From Meconema thalassinum (Eukaryota > Arthropoda > Insecta > Orthoptera > Tettigoniidae), in NCBI GenBank assembly GCA_946902985.2, contig OX336389.2:281091527-281155526 (forward strand): 64,000 bases of DNA. The letters are read 5' to 3'. The position numbers and the translations under genes were made by a program. This document shows, in pieces, positions 45,100 to 56,084 of this stretch. The notes beneath the pieces were generated by a model. The model saw only the letters and a program-made list of their open reading frames with translations, ran no database searches and had not been told where the DNA came from. Position 1 is the first letter of the stretch, and every line of letters starts with the position of its first letter.

Positions 45100-45304
45100 T
45101 GGAGAAACATTTACTGTACCATATTTCACTGCGCTCAGATGGTTAAATCGCGAGAAAATTCTATTAAAATGTTTCCACTTCACTTAGCCGCCATGTTCGT
45201 TTCGTACTTAACATGTTTTGGAAAGTTACACAGATAAACCTGTAGTGATCACAAAAGGTGATCTCATAAGCCTATATTTTTAATAAAATGAAAATAGGCT
45301 AAAA
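45100..45304 (+). mobile_element. Family-H MITE, right part
   Basis: Continues the unit broken at 29163 (CATTTACTGTACCATATTTC, GCTCAGATGGTTAAATCGCG). It ends with AATAAAATGAAAATAGGCTA. Confidence 0.75.
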
Positions 45305-45590
45305 ACTGGAAAACACAGTAGGGAAAGACAGCGCGTATGGACAAGGATTATCAGGTCAATCCTTCCACTGCGAATCTCAGAAAAATAAGAAGACATACAC
45401 ATATATGCAAAGGCAGATGATATTGCCGTAAGATCAACGGACATACAGAAACTGCAGGAAACTATATAGAAAATATTCTCATGGTACAATTTACATATCA
45501 AAGACAGAAATGATGATTTTCAGAAACGGGGCAAAGCACCTGCAAATGCTGAGATCAATATCCAAGGGTTTAATCTTGTCAGAATATAAA
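45305..45590 (+). pseudogene. EN-RT LINE, piece 3: RT catalytic block
   Basis: The frame reads ERQRVWTRIIRSILPLRISE, then DIHIYAKADDIAVRSTDIQK. ADD at 45413-45421 marks the RT active site, with an inserted or altered Lys where YADD is expected. LQETI, a stop, IFSWYNLHIKDR and QMLRSISKGL-like text follow. This is the part that should come next after 28387. Confidence 0.75.
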
Positions 45591-46185
45591 TGCACTAGTG
45601 GGCCCGTTCGAGAAATCTCGCATTTTCATAAACCACACTTTCCCCAATAGGTTTATAATGAGAGACTTAAGGAGAAAGGTTGTTATGTTTTTATTTCAAC
45701 CAAATGATTATATAACACTATTTACATTTCAGTTAGAATTCCAATTTCTACGTTCCCTAACTTAAGAAGGCAATCATTGAAAATTGGATCACCATAACAC
45801 TCACCGGTTATTCGATATTTATGAAATGATACGATTTGACTACGGTACTCATTCCTTTGATTTACAGTTTCTGAAATCCTTGCAAAATGATAGAGGAAAT
45901 AACTCAGAATGTTAAAATGACATGAAGCAGGCGTCACAGCGGCCAAAATGTGAAGTGGACAGCAATTATGGAGCACATTTTCCTACAGCAACAGTATCTG
46001 AAAATCGCACATTTCGTACATTTTAAGTCACTTTTTAAAGAAATTATAGATATTTATGAAATTAGAGTGCAATTCGTCACTGCTAATGTCTATTCTCTTT
46101 CATTTGAATGCTCATTTGTCACGATCGGTCACTTGTAAGCGCCGCAGGAGGGATCTATATTACTGAAATAATATAGGCTATAGGC
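45591..46185. mobile_element. Unclassified insertion within the LINE
   Basis: LINE similarity stops near 45590 and resumes near 46190. The intervening 600 bp is AT-rich. It contains an 84-codon minus-strand frame (45722-45976, ending LLKLGNVEIGILTEM) that I do not recognise. No terminal repeats found. Confidence 0.4.
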
Positions 46186-46400
46186 TATCATACGGATGAT
46201 ATCGCAACCAACGGCCAAATGTTTCACGAAACATGTAACCCAGCGAACAGCCAAAGCAGTAATCGCAATGCCGGACATAAGAACTTCCGGCTACTCGGTC
46301 TAGAAACGACCATGAATTTATTCAAAGTCAAAATCATGCCAATTTTAACCTACGGGACAGATGTTAATGGAACCTAGAGGCACTAGAAGAGATGAAATGA
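46186..46400 (+). pseudogene. EN-RT LINE, piece 4: post-RT region
   Basis: Switching frames gives TAKCFTKHVTQRTAKAVIAM and then NFRLLGLETTMNLFKVKIMP and ILTYGTDVNG. This is the conserved region downstream of RT in this type of LINE (ending ...LTYG). It is degenerate and stops after about 46400. Confidence 0.7.
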
Positions 46401-48299
46401 ACGTATCTCAAAAGATCTCCAGCTTAACTCCACTGTGTGTATGTGAATTATGCGGTAATGTTTGTGAACGATACCAGATAGATTTATCCATGAACAAACG
46501 GAGATCTATGTGTTATATGTAATGTAACTTTGCATGGCTATTTGGCTGCAATTATTAAAATATTCAGTTCTCCAAAAGGGTCACAAGCAGTAGCTTCTGG
46601 GGCGCGAAGCGCAATCGCGGGCCCTGGGACCTAGACACCTCAAATTAATGTATGCTTTGTTACTCAAACTTCAAAAATTGATTAGGCCTATGTGGAATGA
46701 TTTGTATGGTATTAGAGTTACTGTTTCTTAGACATTTTACTTGCTCTTAATTTCTTGCGGCTTATGTTTTAATTTCTTAGTGTCTTGTTTTGGGACTTGC
46801 CACAAGTTCCTGTGTTTTCCTCGGCACTGTAATTCCAGAATAGTACATTTATATTAGATTGACCTCATCAATTTAGCAATACATACGGTGGAATGTTTTT
46901 CATTGGACATAAGTAAGATTGTGATGGAATATTTCTCCTCTCAATAACCTTCAAATTATTCAAACATCCAGTCATATTGCCCGTTTGATGTTTTCCTTAG
47001 CGATAATTATTGCTTATTGCAAAGTTCCGAGTTACTTCCATTGCAATATTTTGAACGGATTTTACTTTGTATTCGTACAAAAGTCTGGTTTAAATTTACA
47101 GTAATATGGAAAGTGGGCTTTCCTTTTCTAGGCACTTGAGCATGCCCGGGCCCCGTGGCAGCGGCCCTCTCGGGCCTGAGTATCCTCACCAGAATGTTCC
47201 GCCCAGGGGGGCACGTAGGGTGGCAGATGATAATTTGGTGGTGGTCAAAGATTCCAAAGATTTTTACCAAACACCAAAACATTCCATTGTTTAAATCGTC
47301 CATAATTCCTTATACAGGCTGAACAGAAACTAAGTGTACAAACTTCAGGAGAAGTTCACGCTCTATCCCAGGGCCTCTAAAAACGCATCCAATTTAATGC
47401 GTGGAAACCGAAGCGCAGAGGTTCTGTGCACCGTGCATCAGACCAGCGTATTGGCTCGGAGTGACTTGGCAAAGCTCGGCTCAACTCGGCTAAGCTCGAC
47501 TCAACTCGGCTCGGATGGTGTAGCGCGCTTCAGAGCGACGAAGTGCAAGTTAATAGACGGGTTATTTATCAGTGAAATAGATAAGCGCAAGACAACTACA
47601 TAATAACGGAGGAACCTGCTCCAAACAAAGTATAGACTCCCGAAAGTCCATTTACATCGAAGTGGGAACTTTCTTATTTTCTTTTTGTCAGTCGTGACAA
47701 ATTATCGATTTATACTTTTCAGTCGGTCAACACGCTTTTTGCCCAATTTGATTAGGCGTGGTAACTATAAAAGTATAAACTAAAAAAATACTTATATTAA
47801 TCTTATTCACTGATATTTCCCCTCTTTATCACTGAATAATAACAATAATACATGTCATTTTTTCAGGAATAGTGTTATATACGGTATATATATACAGTTA
47901 TATACAGTTTATACTTATCCGCACCTAAAATCTAACTGGGGAAAACGCGTTTTGCCTGATTGAAAAGTATGAATTTTGACTGTTAAACAATGCAAAAAAG
48001 GGCTTAAAACCGACTGAAAAATAAATGTTGACTGACAAAACGCAAGAATAAAATATGGCTTCAAACAATCTATCTACTTCACATTTTGGAATGCCACATT
48101 CAGAACAAGAGCTGAAATTCATCTCTGGCACATTCTTGAAAATGATTTCATTTTGTGACATTTACCGCCACCGTCAGTTCAAGGCTGTTCCAACCAATTA
48201 CACTGGTGAATTATGGGTTTCGTACGTCCCGGGTGCTAGCGGTGCACCGAAACTCGCCAAAGAAATGTCAATTGATTGGTGTTCCAAATGTTTGCGAAA
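46401..48299. other. Unassigned sequence with a CTCGGCTCAA cluster
   Basis: No gene recognised. Between 47475 and 47515 the words CTCGGCTCAACTCGGCTAAG repeat at 10-bp spacing. 47345-47450 (GGGCCTCTAAAAACGCATCC, GCGCAGAGGTTCTGTGCACC) looks like a transposon end, but I found no partner. A TA-rich run lies at 47880-47905. Confidence 0.3.
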
Positions 48300-48347
48300 C
48301 TCGAGAGCGAGTCGATGATCCAGATGTTAGATCCCTTAATACAACTT

Positions 48348-48392
<45 letters not shown>
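48300..48392 (+). mobile_element. LINE 3' terminus with ATC microsatellite
   Basis: GATGATCCAGATGTTAGATC and CCCTTAATACAACTTATC match the 3' end at 13.8 kb with several changes. About 14 TCA units follow (48348-48390). Confidence 0.6.
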
Positions 48393-48510
48393 CTTGAGAG
48401 ACAATAAAGGGGCGTCTGATTTGAAGCGCCAATGTAACGGAGTTCCCTCGTCAGATTTCCGTTCCTATGGACTATGGTCTGTAAAATATCCTCAAGCAAA
48501 TCCGGCGGGC

Positions 48511-49418
48511 ATCAATTCCACCCGGGAATTCCAGTCAGGTAGCCAGGGTTACCTCAATTCCACCCCGTCCTCCAAGGGACCCAGAAATGAGTTCCTCAAC
48601 TCCGACCAAGCTTTTCCCCAATGACGTAAACAAATGTCATAACCCTCCTGCTCGCATACCAAGGGCCACTAGTTTGAAATGAAGTAAAGATTTATGTGAT
48701 TTTAAGATACTGATTTTTCTTATTTTATTAAATTTCCTGCCCATATTTTTATTTAACAACAGTGATTAATATCTAGCTCTTTATGTATTATGTTTATATC
48801 TGATTTAACGAATGAGCGGACTTGACTTCAGAGCGTTTGACCGATGGCGTGATGGTGTTCGCAAGACATTGTTGTGCCATTGGTCAACCGCTCTGATGTC
48901 AAGTCCGCTCATTCGTTAAATCAGGTATGAAGTGTTTGGCACATTATAACTTGTATGGCAGAAAATACAAGTGATTTAAAATTAATCATAATATTCTTTT
49001 AAATAAGTCTGCCAAGTTTTCTATTTTTTTCTACAAATTTTATACATTGTTTTTAACATGTGCATAATTAAATGTTTGTATGTTTTTTGACCTCGTCAGA
49101 CATTATTAAATTAAATTTAGATAATAATAGGTGTATAATTTGAACCTAAAATAATACTTTCGATATCAGCTGCGGATGCTGTAAATACTGTTTTCCATCC
49201 TAGAACGGAAAAATCAGCTGCATTCAAGAATTCAGTCATGCGCTGCATAAGGTGTTAGACCCGGCCCTTGGTATGCGAGCAGGAGGGTTATGACATTTGT
49301 TTACGTCATTGGGGATAGCCCCTTTGCCGACCCCTTGTCAAAGCCTGAGCGGAGTTGAACTTATTTTTGGGTCCCTTGGAGGACCGTGTGGAATTGAGTA
49401 ATATCGGGCGGAATTGAT
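48511..49418. mobile_element. Foldback element 1, about 0.9 kb with two nested inverted repeats
   Basis: Outer arms 48511-48667 and 49263-49418 pair almost throughout; GACGTAAACAAATGTCATAA, CCCTCCTGCTCGCATACCAA and GTCCTCCAAGGGACCC are among the shared blocks. A second, independent palindrome at 48801-48848 and 48876-48923 (TTAACGAATGAGCGGACTTG against its complement) lies near the centre with a 27-nt loop. No coding frame. Confidence 0.8.
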
Positions 49419-49736
49419 GTTCGACCAGCAAATCAGATCGTGAGGACAGCATGCAGACTTCGGACTGCGATAAGCTAGTGAGTGACACCATGCCACAAAC
49501 TGCATTAGTCGATCTAGTGATGACCGCAAGGTGCTGAGCTGCATACAAATGACTCATTTGCACAGCCGGCTTGGAGCTTTTTAAGGGACACTGGCAAACA
49601 ACAAGCGCTTGTGGTCCTGATGTTCCCGTAATACAGCCTGTGGTAATATAGGCTATCTTGAGACGTTCCTACAGGGCCACCGTGAGGATTTAAGGGCCCC
49701 TATGCAATTTTTTTCTCTGGCCCCTTTTGAAATTCT

Positions 49737-50913
49737 TTTATGTTCGACGATGTCGAAAGGTGAATATTATACGTTATAAAACTGTATCATAGTGATGGTC
49801 ATTATAGTACTGTTTTTCATTATGATACAGTTTCTCCAGCCAATCAGAGCTCATTCACTGACCAATTAGGAAAGGATACCTTCGCGCATGCGCTCAAAAT
49901 CCAACATGTCGGACATGAACACAGCGTCCTTCTATATAATTTACCGACATGGAAAGTGCACCGTCCATATGTTCGCGTAAATAAACTGGCGAATATGAGA
50001 CAAGAAATAGCACTATACCTTAATATCCCCAACACCAATTTCTACACAGCGCATCGCTTTCAAACGACTTCGGTGACAGTTTGACTGAATGTTGGTGCAC
50101 ATCGCCAGGCTGTAATGGCATTGCCAAGCACACAGAACGCATGTGTCGGTCGTTCAGAGAACTTGGAAAACAGAGATATCAAGCCCAAAATTCAAGTGAC
50201 TGAATCTCAACAGATATTTATGAATGTTTATGTTAAAACATATAATAAAGTTATAATTATCGTCGAACATAAACAGTCGTATGCAACTCGCCTGCAATGG
50301 TAATTAAGACACTCGTATAGAAATTATAACGACTATTAGCTATTCCGGAAAGACAATGCCATATTATTTTTTACTTACAAATCTTATTTCACAGAAAATA
50401 TTTTAGTATTCATTTTATGATAGTACATTACGCAACGAGCCTATAATGGCAATAATTAAGACACGAGTATGTTTATAAAACGAGCGTATGCGAGTTTTAT
50501 AATTCCCATACGAGTGTCTTAATTACCACTATAGGCGAGTTGCATATGACTGTTTATGTTCGACGATAATTATTATAACTATTTTATCTTCGAAGATAAA
50601 TATTCATAAATATCTGTCGAGATTTCGCCAGTTTTATGTACTGAACAGGGCGCATGGGACGCAGAGAATGCCATGTATTTGACCACGGCCTCCTCGATCA
50701 CCCCACTATGACACTAGGCAACGCAGTGAAATTTAAATTAGAAGGCCTTGGAACTCAGCGCGGGTGCGATGCTAACCTTATCTAATTGGTCAAACAACTG
50801 TTTCTTGAGCTGTGATTGGTGGGAGAAACTGTTTCATAATGAAAAATAATGTTATAATGACCATCATTATGATACAGTTTTCTGACATATAATAGTCAGG
50901 GTCGAACATAAAA
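49737..50913. mobile_element. Foldback element 2, about 1.2 kb
   Basis: Outer arms of about 130 bp start TTTTATGTTCGAC (49737) and end GTCGAACATAAAA (50913). They share AAAACTGTATCATA.TGATGG, TCATTATGA.ACAGTTTCTC and CAATCA.AGCTCA. Inner arms at 50243-50333 and 50492-50585 share TTATCGTCGAACATAAACAG, TGCAACTCGCCT and GGTAATTAAGACACTCGTAT. The ATGTTCGAC word occurs at outer and inner ends, suggesting a duplicated or nested structure. Short frames on both strands are chance. Confidence 0.8.
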
Positions 50914-51078
50914 TATATTATGCAATTCTGTAAGTCTTCACTTAAATTACCAGTACGTAATGAAAAATGGAGCATTTTAAAACTCCGCAATAGTTTGATA
51001 GCAGATTCAACACTAAATTGTAGTAGCATACAGTAGATTATTCCTAAACAGTTATAACTCCTAACTCACAGTCGTATA

Positions 51079-51879
51079 TACAGGGAGATTCTTTTACTGG
51101 AGCGGGGCCTGCGGCCGGCTGCCGGACGCGCGCGCCTTCCGCCAGCCAAGCGAGCTCGGTCCGCGGATTGCCCGCAGGTGGGAACCGTAACAAAGTACAG
51201 TGATTAATGGTAAATTTTACCAGAAAATCATGATTAAAGAACTTTCCTTTTCATAGAAGATGCTGAGAGTGTTCTCCTTCAGCTGACAGACAGGCATTGT
51301 ACCAAGTAAAAACAGTAAATTAGCGTTTACACGTTGTAATTCCCTTCCGTTGTGAGGGATATCTGCTGCCGTATATTGTTCTCCAGCTCCACTAGAGTAC
51401 GGGTAATTGATCTGTACACATTGAATTTTAAATTACCCCACAATTAAACATCAAATGAGCTTAGGTCCGTGCTTCGATTAATTACAGCAAACACGCAGGG
51501 TGTACAGGAGTAGCTACATAATGTAACGATGTTACTTGCAAAGTTACTGTCTGTCAGCTGAAGGAGAACATTTTCAGCCTCTTCTGTGAAATGGAATGTT
51601 CTAACCTTTATCTGGTGACGTGAGGTCATCCAGACTCCCAAGAAATAAAAAGAACATCTGTGCTTCTTTAATTAAATCTTGCAGAAAGCTGTTATGTTAC
51701 CTTCTTATCTGTGCACTGACACTTCACACCCTCGTTGATGAAAGTTGAGTGACTGACTTTAATGACCCTGGTTAGCTCGCCTCCACGCAACCCTGCGGAC
51801 CGAGTTAGTTTGGCTGGCGGAAGATGCGAGCGCCAGGCAGTCGGCTGCTGGCTCTGCTCCAGAAAAGAATCTCACTGTA
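51079..51879. mobile_element. Foldback element 3, 797 bp, TA target duplication
   Basis: CAGGGAGATTCTTTTACTGG at 51081 and CCAGAAAAGAATCTCACTG ending at 51877 are inverted ends with TA outside both. GC-rich arms of about 95 bp continue with CTTCCGCCAGCCAA. Further in, TGTTCTCCTTCAGCTGACAG at about 51270 pairs with its complement at about 51550, so most of the element can fold on itself. The TA target points to a Tc1/mariner-type MITE. Confidence 0.8.
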
Positions 51880-51914
51880 GAATTTAATACTCTTCTGGGG
51901 TAGAATAAGGAACA

Positions 51915-51944
51915 TTATTGTTATTGTCATTGTCATTGTCATTG

Positions 51945-51991
<47 letters not shown>
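51915..51991. repeat. ATTGTC hexamer run followed by ATT microsatellite
   Basis: Four to five ATTGTC units pass directly into about 14 ATT units. Confidence 0.95.
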
Positions 51992-52366
51992 TTGTAATTT
52001 TCAGAATCGAGGAACTTCTTTTACCAAATGAATGGTTTCTGCTAATACATTCACACTGTCATAAATGCCTCTGAAGTGTTTTCTGCCTCATTTCTCTTGA
52101 CAGTTAAAAGATGGTAACATGCGATATCTTCTGCAGAGCTGTAGATAAATCGACATTCTTACTCTGCAATGCCTCAGACAGGTTGTGAGGTATAGACAAC
52201 ATTTCACATGATACAAAAGTAGCTACAATAAACAAACTAAAGTTCACCACTAACATGCCCTCATTGATTACGGACCCCAATGCATTGCCCCCCTTGCCCC
52301 TCCCTCATGGCGGCCCTGCGTACATAGCCACCTCACTGCCCCATTCAGCAGTTTTCAGCACTACGA
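51992..52366. other. Unassigned sequence
   Basis: No gene or repeat recognised. Confidence 0.3.
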
Positions 52367-52382
52367 AATAATAATAATAATA

Positions 52383-52438
<56 letters not shown>
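52367..52438. repeat. AAT microsatellite
   Basis: About 24 AAT units with one interruption (TAGTAAT). Confidence 0.95.
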
Positions 52439-52734
52439 CTGGATGATATATTTAATGTACTAGGGTAAAAAATCTCGCCGTTCTCTCGATATTAATCACC
52501 CTTACCGGGATTTGATCCCACCTAGGACAAGAACCATACAAACTGCATCGCACAGTCAGCCAGATATTGATCACGAGGAATATGGAAAAAGAAGAGAAAT
52601 GTGAATTTTTGAAGATCGATAACTAGTAGTTACCACAATAACACAGACTATCAGTCAGATTGCACTCAAACACACACACAGATCATGATATCCCAAGTTC
52701 CTAAATGAAGATAAAAACAAATCCACTCGATAAG

Positions 52735-53745
52735 TGATGAGGTCGGCTTCCTACCTCCACGTGGACTATGCGGTCTGCTTCCTACCTCCACGTGCATTAC
52801 GTGGTCAGCCTACTACCTGCACGTGCACTACGTCGTCTGGCTACTACCTCCACGTGGACTACGTGGTCTGCTTCCTACCTCCACGTGCACTACGTGGTCT
52901 GCCTACTACCTGCACGTGCACTACGCAGTCTGCTTCTACCTCCACGTGCACTACGTGGTCTGCCTACTACCTCCACGAGGACTACGTGGTCTGCCTACTA
53001 CCTCCACGTGGACTACGCGGTCTGTTTCTACCTCCACGTGCACTACGTGGTCTGCCTACTACCTCCACGTGGACTACGTGGTCTGCTTCCTACCTCCACG
53101 TGCACTACGTGGTCTGCCTACTACCTACACGTGGACTACGCGGTCTGGTTCTACCTCTACGTGGACTACGCGGTCTGGTTCTACCTCCACGTGGACTACG
53201 TGGTCTGCTTCTACCTCCACGTGTACTACGCGGTCTGCTTCTAACTCCACTTGGACTACGTAGTCTGCCTATTACCTTCACGTGGACTACGTGGTCTGCC
53301 TACTTCCTCCACGTGGACTAAGTGGTCTGCCTACTTCCTTCACGTGGACTACCTACTACCTTCACGTTCACTACGAGGTCTGCTGCTACCTGCACGTGGA
53401 ATACGTGGTCTGCCTACTCTGCCTACTACCTTCACGTGGACTACGTGGTTTGCCTACTACCTTCACGTGGACTACCTGGTCTGCCTACTACCTGCACGTG
53501 GACTACCTGGTCTGCCTACTACCTCCACGTGGACTACGTGGTCTGCCTACTTCCTTCACGTGGACTACGTGGTCTGCCTACTTCCTTCACGTGGACTACC
53601 TACTACCTTCACGTTCACTACGAGGTCTGCTGCTACCTCCACGTGGACTACGTGGTCTGCCTACTACCTTCACGTCCACTACGAGGTCTGCCTACTACCT
53701 TCACGTGGACTACGAGGTCTACCTACTATCTCCACGTGGACTTTG
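52735..53745. repeat. 31-bp minisatellite with a CACGTG core, about 30 units
   Basis: The unit is close to GTGGACTACGTGGTCTGCCT plus ACTACCTCCAC. Variants have CGCGG, CTTCC or a TTCAC core, and some units are shortened (GGACTACCTACTACC). Almost every unit contains CACGTG or TACGTG. The unit is not a multiple of three and has no plus-strand stop, so all three frames stay open for 150-195 codons. That is a property of the repeat, not evidence for a protein. Confidence 0.95.
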
Positions 53746-53827
53746 CGAGTCGCAAAGGTAACGTGAGAACGTATCTGAAGGGTATATAGTCTTTCCAATT
53801 ACTATTCCAATAACTGTACAAGTCATA

Positions 53828-53995
53828 GTAAACCTCAGCGGTCTAGCTGTATGCCTCTCACCAAGGCGGTCCGGGTTCGATTCCCGGTCAATGCATGTGA
53901 GATTTTCGAAGTGAAATGCCATGTCCTGTGGTTCGGATTCCACGTAAAAAGGAGGTCCCGTGGCTCATGATCTCGAGATTAACGGTCACGTTAAA
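53828..53995 (+). mobile_element. tRNA-like SINE head and short body
   Basis: CCTCAGCGGTCTAGCTGTAT (A-box region) and GGGTTCGATTCCCGGTC (B box) are followed by GAGATTTTCGAAGTGAAATG. GGTCACGTTAAACTACAAGC and a TTGCTTGCTT end close it. A SINE family not otherwise seen here. The cloverleaf is too irregular for a tRNA gene. Confidence 0.55.
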
Positions 53996-54670
53996 CTACA
54001 AGCTTGCTTGCTTTTCATAGTAAACCCCAATGATCAATGTTTCCAATAAATGAAGCTGTTACTTCGCCAAGAATACACCAATACAAACTATAAATCCAAT
54101 TATTAGGCTACTTAATAAAGACAAACATTTCCGTTTATTAAAAAGTAGGGTTCGAGTTTGAATATCTATCCTAATAAATTAGCAGTCGTATTTTGAAGGA
54201 AAACCAAGCAAAGTAGGAAGGTATTTCGCACGGATACATTAGCAGTTAAACTTACACAGAAGTGTTCCATTTAAAATGAGGTGAAGATATTAGTGTATTG
54301 CACGGTATAATGTGAACCACGGAGGTGTATTATTGGGTTTACTGTAGACAAGTTCCGAATATCGGAATCCGGAAGGAGATACCTGTAATGGAACTAGTGA
54401 ATTGGAATCAATAAGGCGTCGAGTACTTGTTGAGGTACTAACTGCCATAATAAAAAAAGAAACACGGACTTATACAGGCAGTATAGGAGAGCTTCACGAG
54501 GCTATTACAGTAACCATTTTAAACGTGCCATTACTGCTAATGGTGTGCTGAAATTACTATAACTTAAAACACGCAATGTGGCTAGGGAATCGACCACAAA
54601 TAGTAGGCCTGTATAGCATATTTTCCTACACCCAAGTATATTTTCTATCCTTAATTTACAAATTTCACGT
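53996..54670. other. Unassigned AT-rich sequence
   Basis: No gene, tandem repeat or terminal repeat recognised. Confidence 0.3.
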
Positions 54671-54674
54671 CCAA

Positions 54675-54905
54675 TAATAATAATAATAATAATCATCATC
54701 ATCATCTCGCCTGCTTATCCCAAGATAGCGGGATTGAATCCCGGCGCAGTCAGTAGACATTTGAGGGTGTGCAAATGCGAGGGAGCCGTGTTAGTAGATT
54801 TACTGGCACGTTAAGGATCCCCTTCGGGGCGAAATTCTGGCAACCCGGCGTCATTAAAAGCCTCCGTAATTAAAAGGGACGTAAAACCAATGACATTATC
54901 ATTAC

Positions 54906-54955
<50 letters not shown>
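54675..54955 (+). mobile_element. SINE family E between AAT/CAT microsatellites
   Basis: GGGATTGAATCCCGGCGCAG (B box), TCAGTAGACATTTGAGGGTG, GTTAGTAGATTTACTGGCAC, GGATCCCCTTCGGGGCGAAA and AAGGGACGTAAAACCAATGA. An AAT/CAT run lies before it (54675-54704), and about 16 AAT units after it (54907-54955). Confidence 0.75.
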
Positions 54956-55110
54956 CATGAAGAATTGCCTCCGGGGAAGCCTGGTGCAGATATTTCGAGT
55001 TGATGTCCATGGGCGACCTGTGTGTAGTGATGAGGATGAAATGAATGAAGAAGACGACACAAAGCCAGGAGAAAAAGGAGAAACCCGACATCGTTTCAAA
55101 ATTTAATTTA
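54956..55110. repeat. Dispersed repeat fragment
   Basis: TTTCGAGTTGATGTCCATGG, GCGACCTGTGTGTAGTGATG and AGGATGAAATGAATGAAGAA resemble a dispersed repeat that I have seen in other insect sequences. No second copy occurs in this window, so family and ends are unknown. Confidence 0.35.
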
Positions 55111-55214
55111 TGTGATTTTTTCTTTCGTTCGAGATCATACATAGACATTTGACAACTCTAGCTCAAGTTTCCATAGGAACGACTCTTGCGATGACTTTGA
55201 ATTAAAATAAGGAG

Positions 55215-55610
55215 TAATATGTTGTTGTTGATTCACATTTGAGATGCTTGGACATCGTGGTTATTTACCCCCGTGTGCTGGGTGTGTGTAGAATTGGTCT
55301 GATAACCTGTGTTAGTGTGGTGTCTGTAGAAGTGTGTGTGTGTGTGTGTTTGTAACACAGGTGAGGACTGGGAAGGAGGTGACCCTGGCTTTAAGTTAGA
55401 AAGTGGGAAACCACCAAGACCCACTTTCAGGATGGCTGAGGTGGAAATCGAACACACCACTGATCAGTTTTGGTTGCCGAGGCTGAGTGCACCAGCTCTT
55501 AGACCAGAATTAAATTTCTTGCCAGAGCCGAGAATCGAACCTGGACCTCCGGGGCGGGGCGGTAGCCAAGAATGCCAACCGCTAAACCTCGAGGTGGTTA
55601 AAACAGAGGG
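55215..55610 (-). mobile_element. Dimeric SINE family A, reverse, near full length
   Basis: The reversed 3' end (GAGATGCTTGGACATCGTGG) comes first, then a GT run (55334-55350). CTGAGGTGGAAATCGAACAC is the module 2 B box, and CCGAGAATCGAACCTGGACC the module 1 B box. It closes with CCAACCGCTAAACCTCGAGG. Both tRNA-like modules are present. Confidence 0.75.
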
Positions 55611-55642
55611 ATTTATTGTCCAAACACGCAGAACCATTTCCA

Positions 55643-56044
55643 GTATGCTTGAAAATTGTATGTATGTCTATTGTCTACCCCTTATTATTCCCGTTTCATA
55701 ACGGGGTCGGGGATGAGATGCGAAGGAAGTCTTTGTGGCGGATGATTTTTACGGCCGGATGCCCTTCCTGACACCAACCTCATGAGAGGAGTTAATGAGA
55801 GATGAAATGAATGATGGTGAATGAAACTGGGCAAGGATGTGGAAGGAAGTGGCCGTGGCCTGTCAGAAGGTACCGTCCCAGCATTTGCCTGGAGTTGAAA
55901 ATGGGAAACCACGGAAAACCATTTCAAGGACGGCCGACGGTGGGGCTCGAACCCACGCGTCTACCGAGTCAGCAGGGCTTGGCCCCATGGCCTAGCGCAG
56001 CGCATTAGCGAGCGCAGCCACTACTGTCGGTATGCTTGAAAATT
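55643..56044 (-). mobile_element. SINE family C with 15-bp target duplication
   Basis: GTATGCTTGAAAATT occurs at 55643-55657 and 56030-56044. The reversed body runs TGTCTACCCCTTATTATTCC, GGCCGGATGCCCTTCCTGAC, GGCAAGGATGTGGAAGGAAG. It closes with GGTGGGGCTCGAACCCACGC (B box) and CATGGCCTAGCGCAGCGCAT. Confidence 0.9.
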
Positions 56045-56084
56045 ATGAATTTTAATGTCCCAAGAAGTCACTAGAAATTTTGAG

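Noticed and set aside
52735..53745. CRISPR array
   Set aside because: Units are contiguous with no unique spacers, and the genome is eukaryotic.
52734..53789. Five overlapping frames of 146-195 codons
   Set aside because: They are all translations of one 31-bp minisatellite without plus-strand stops.
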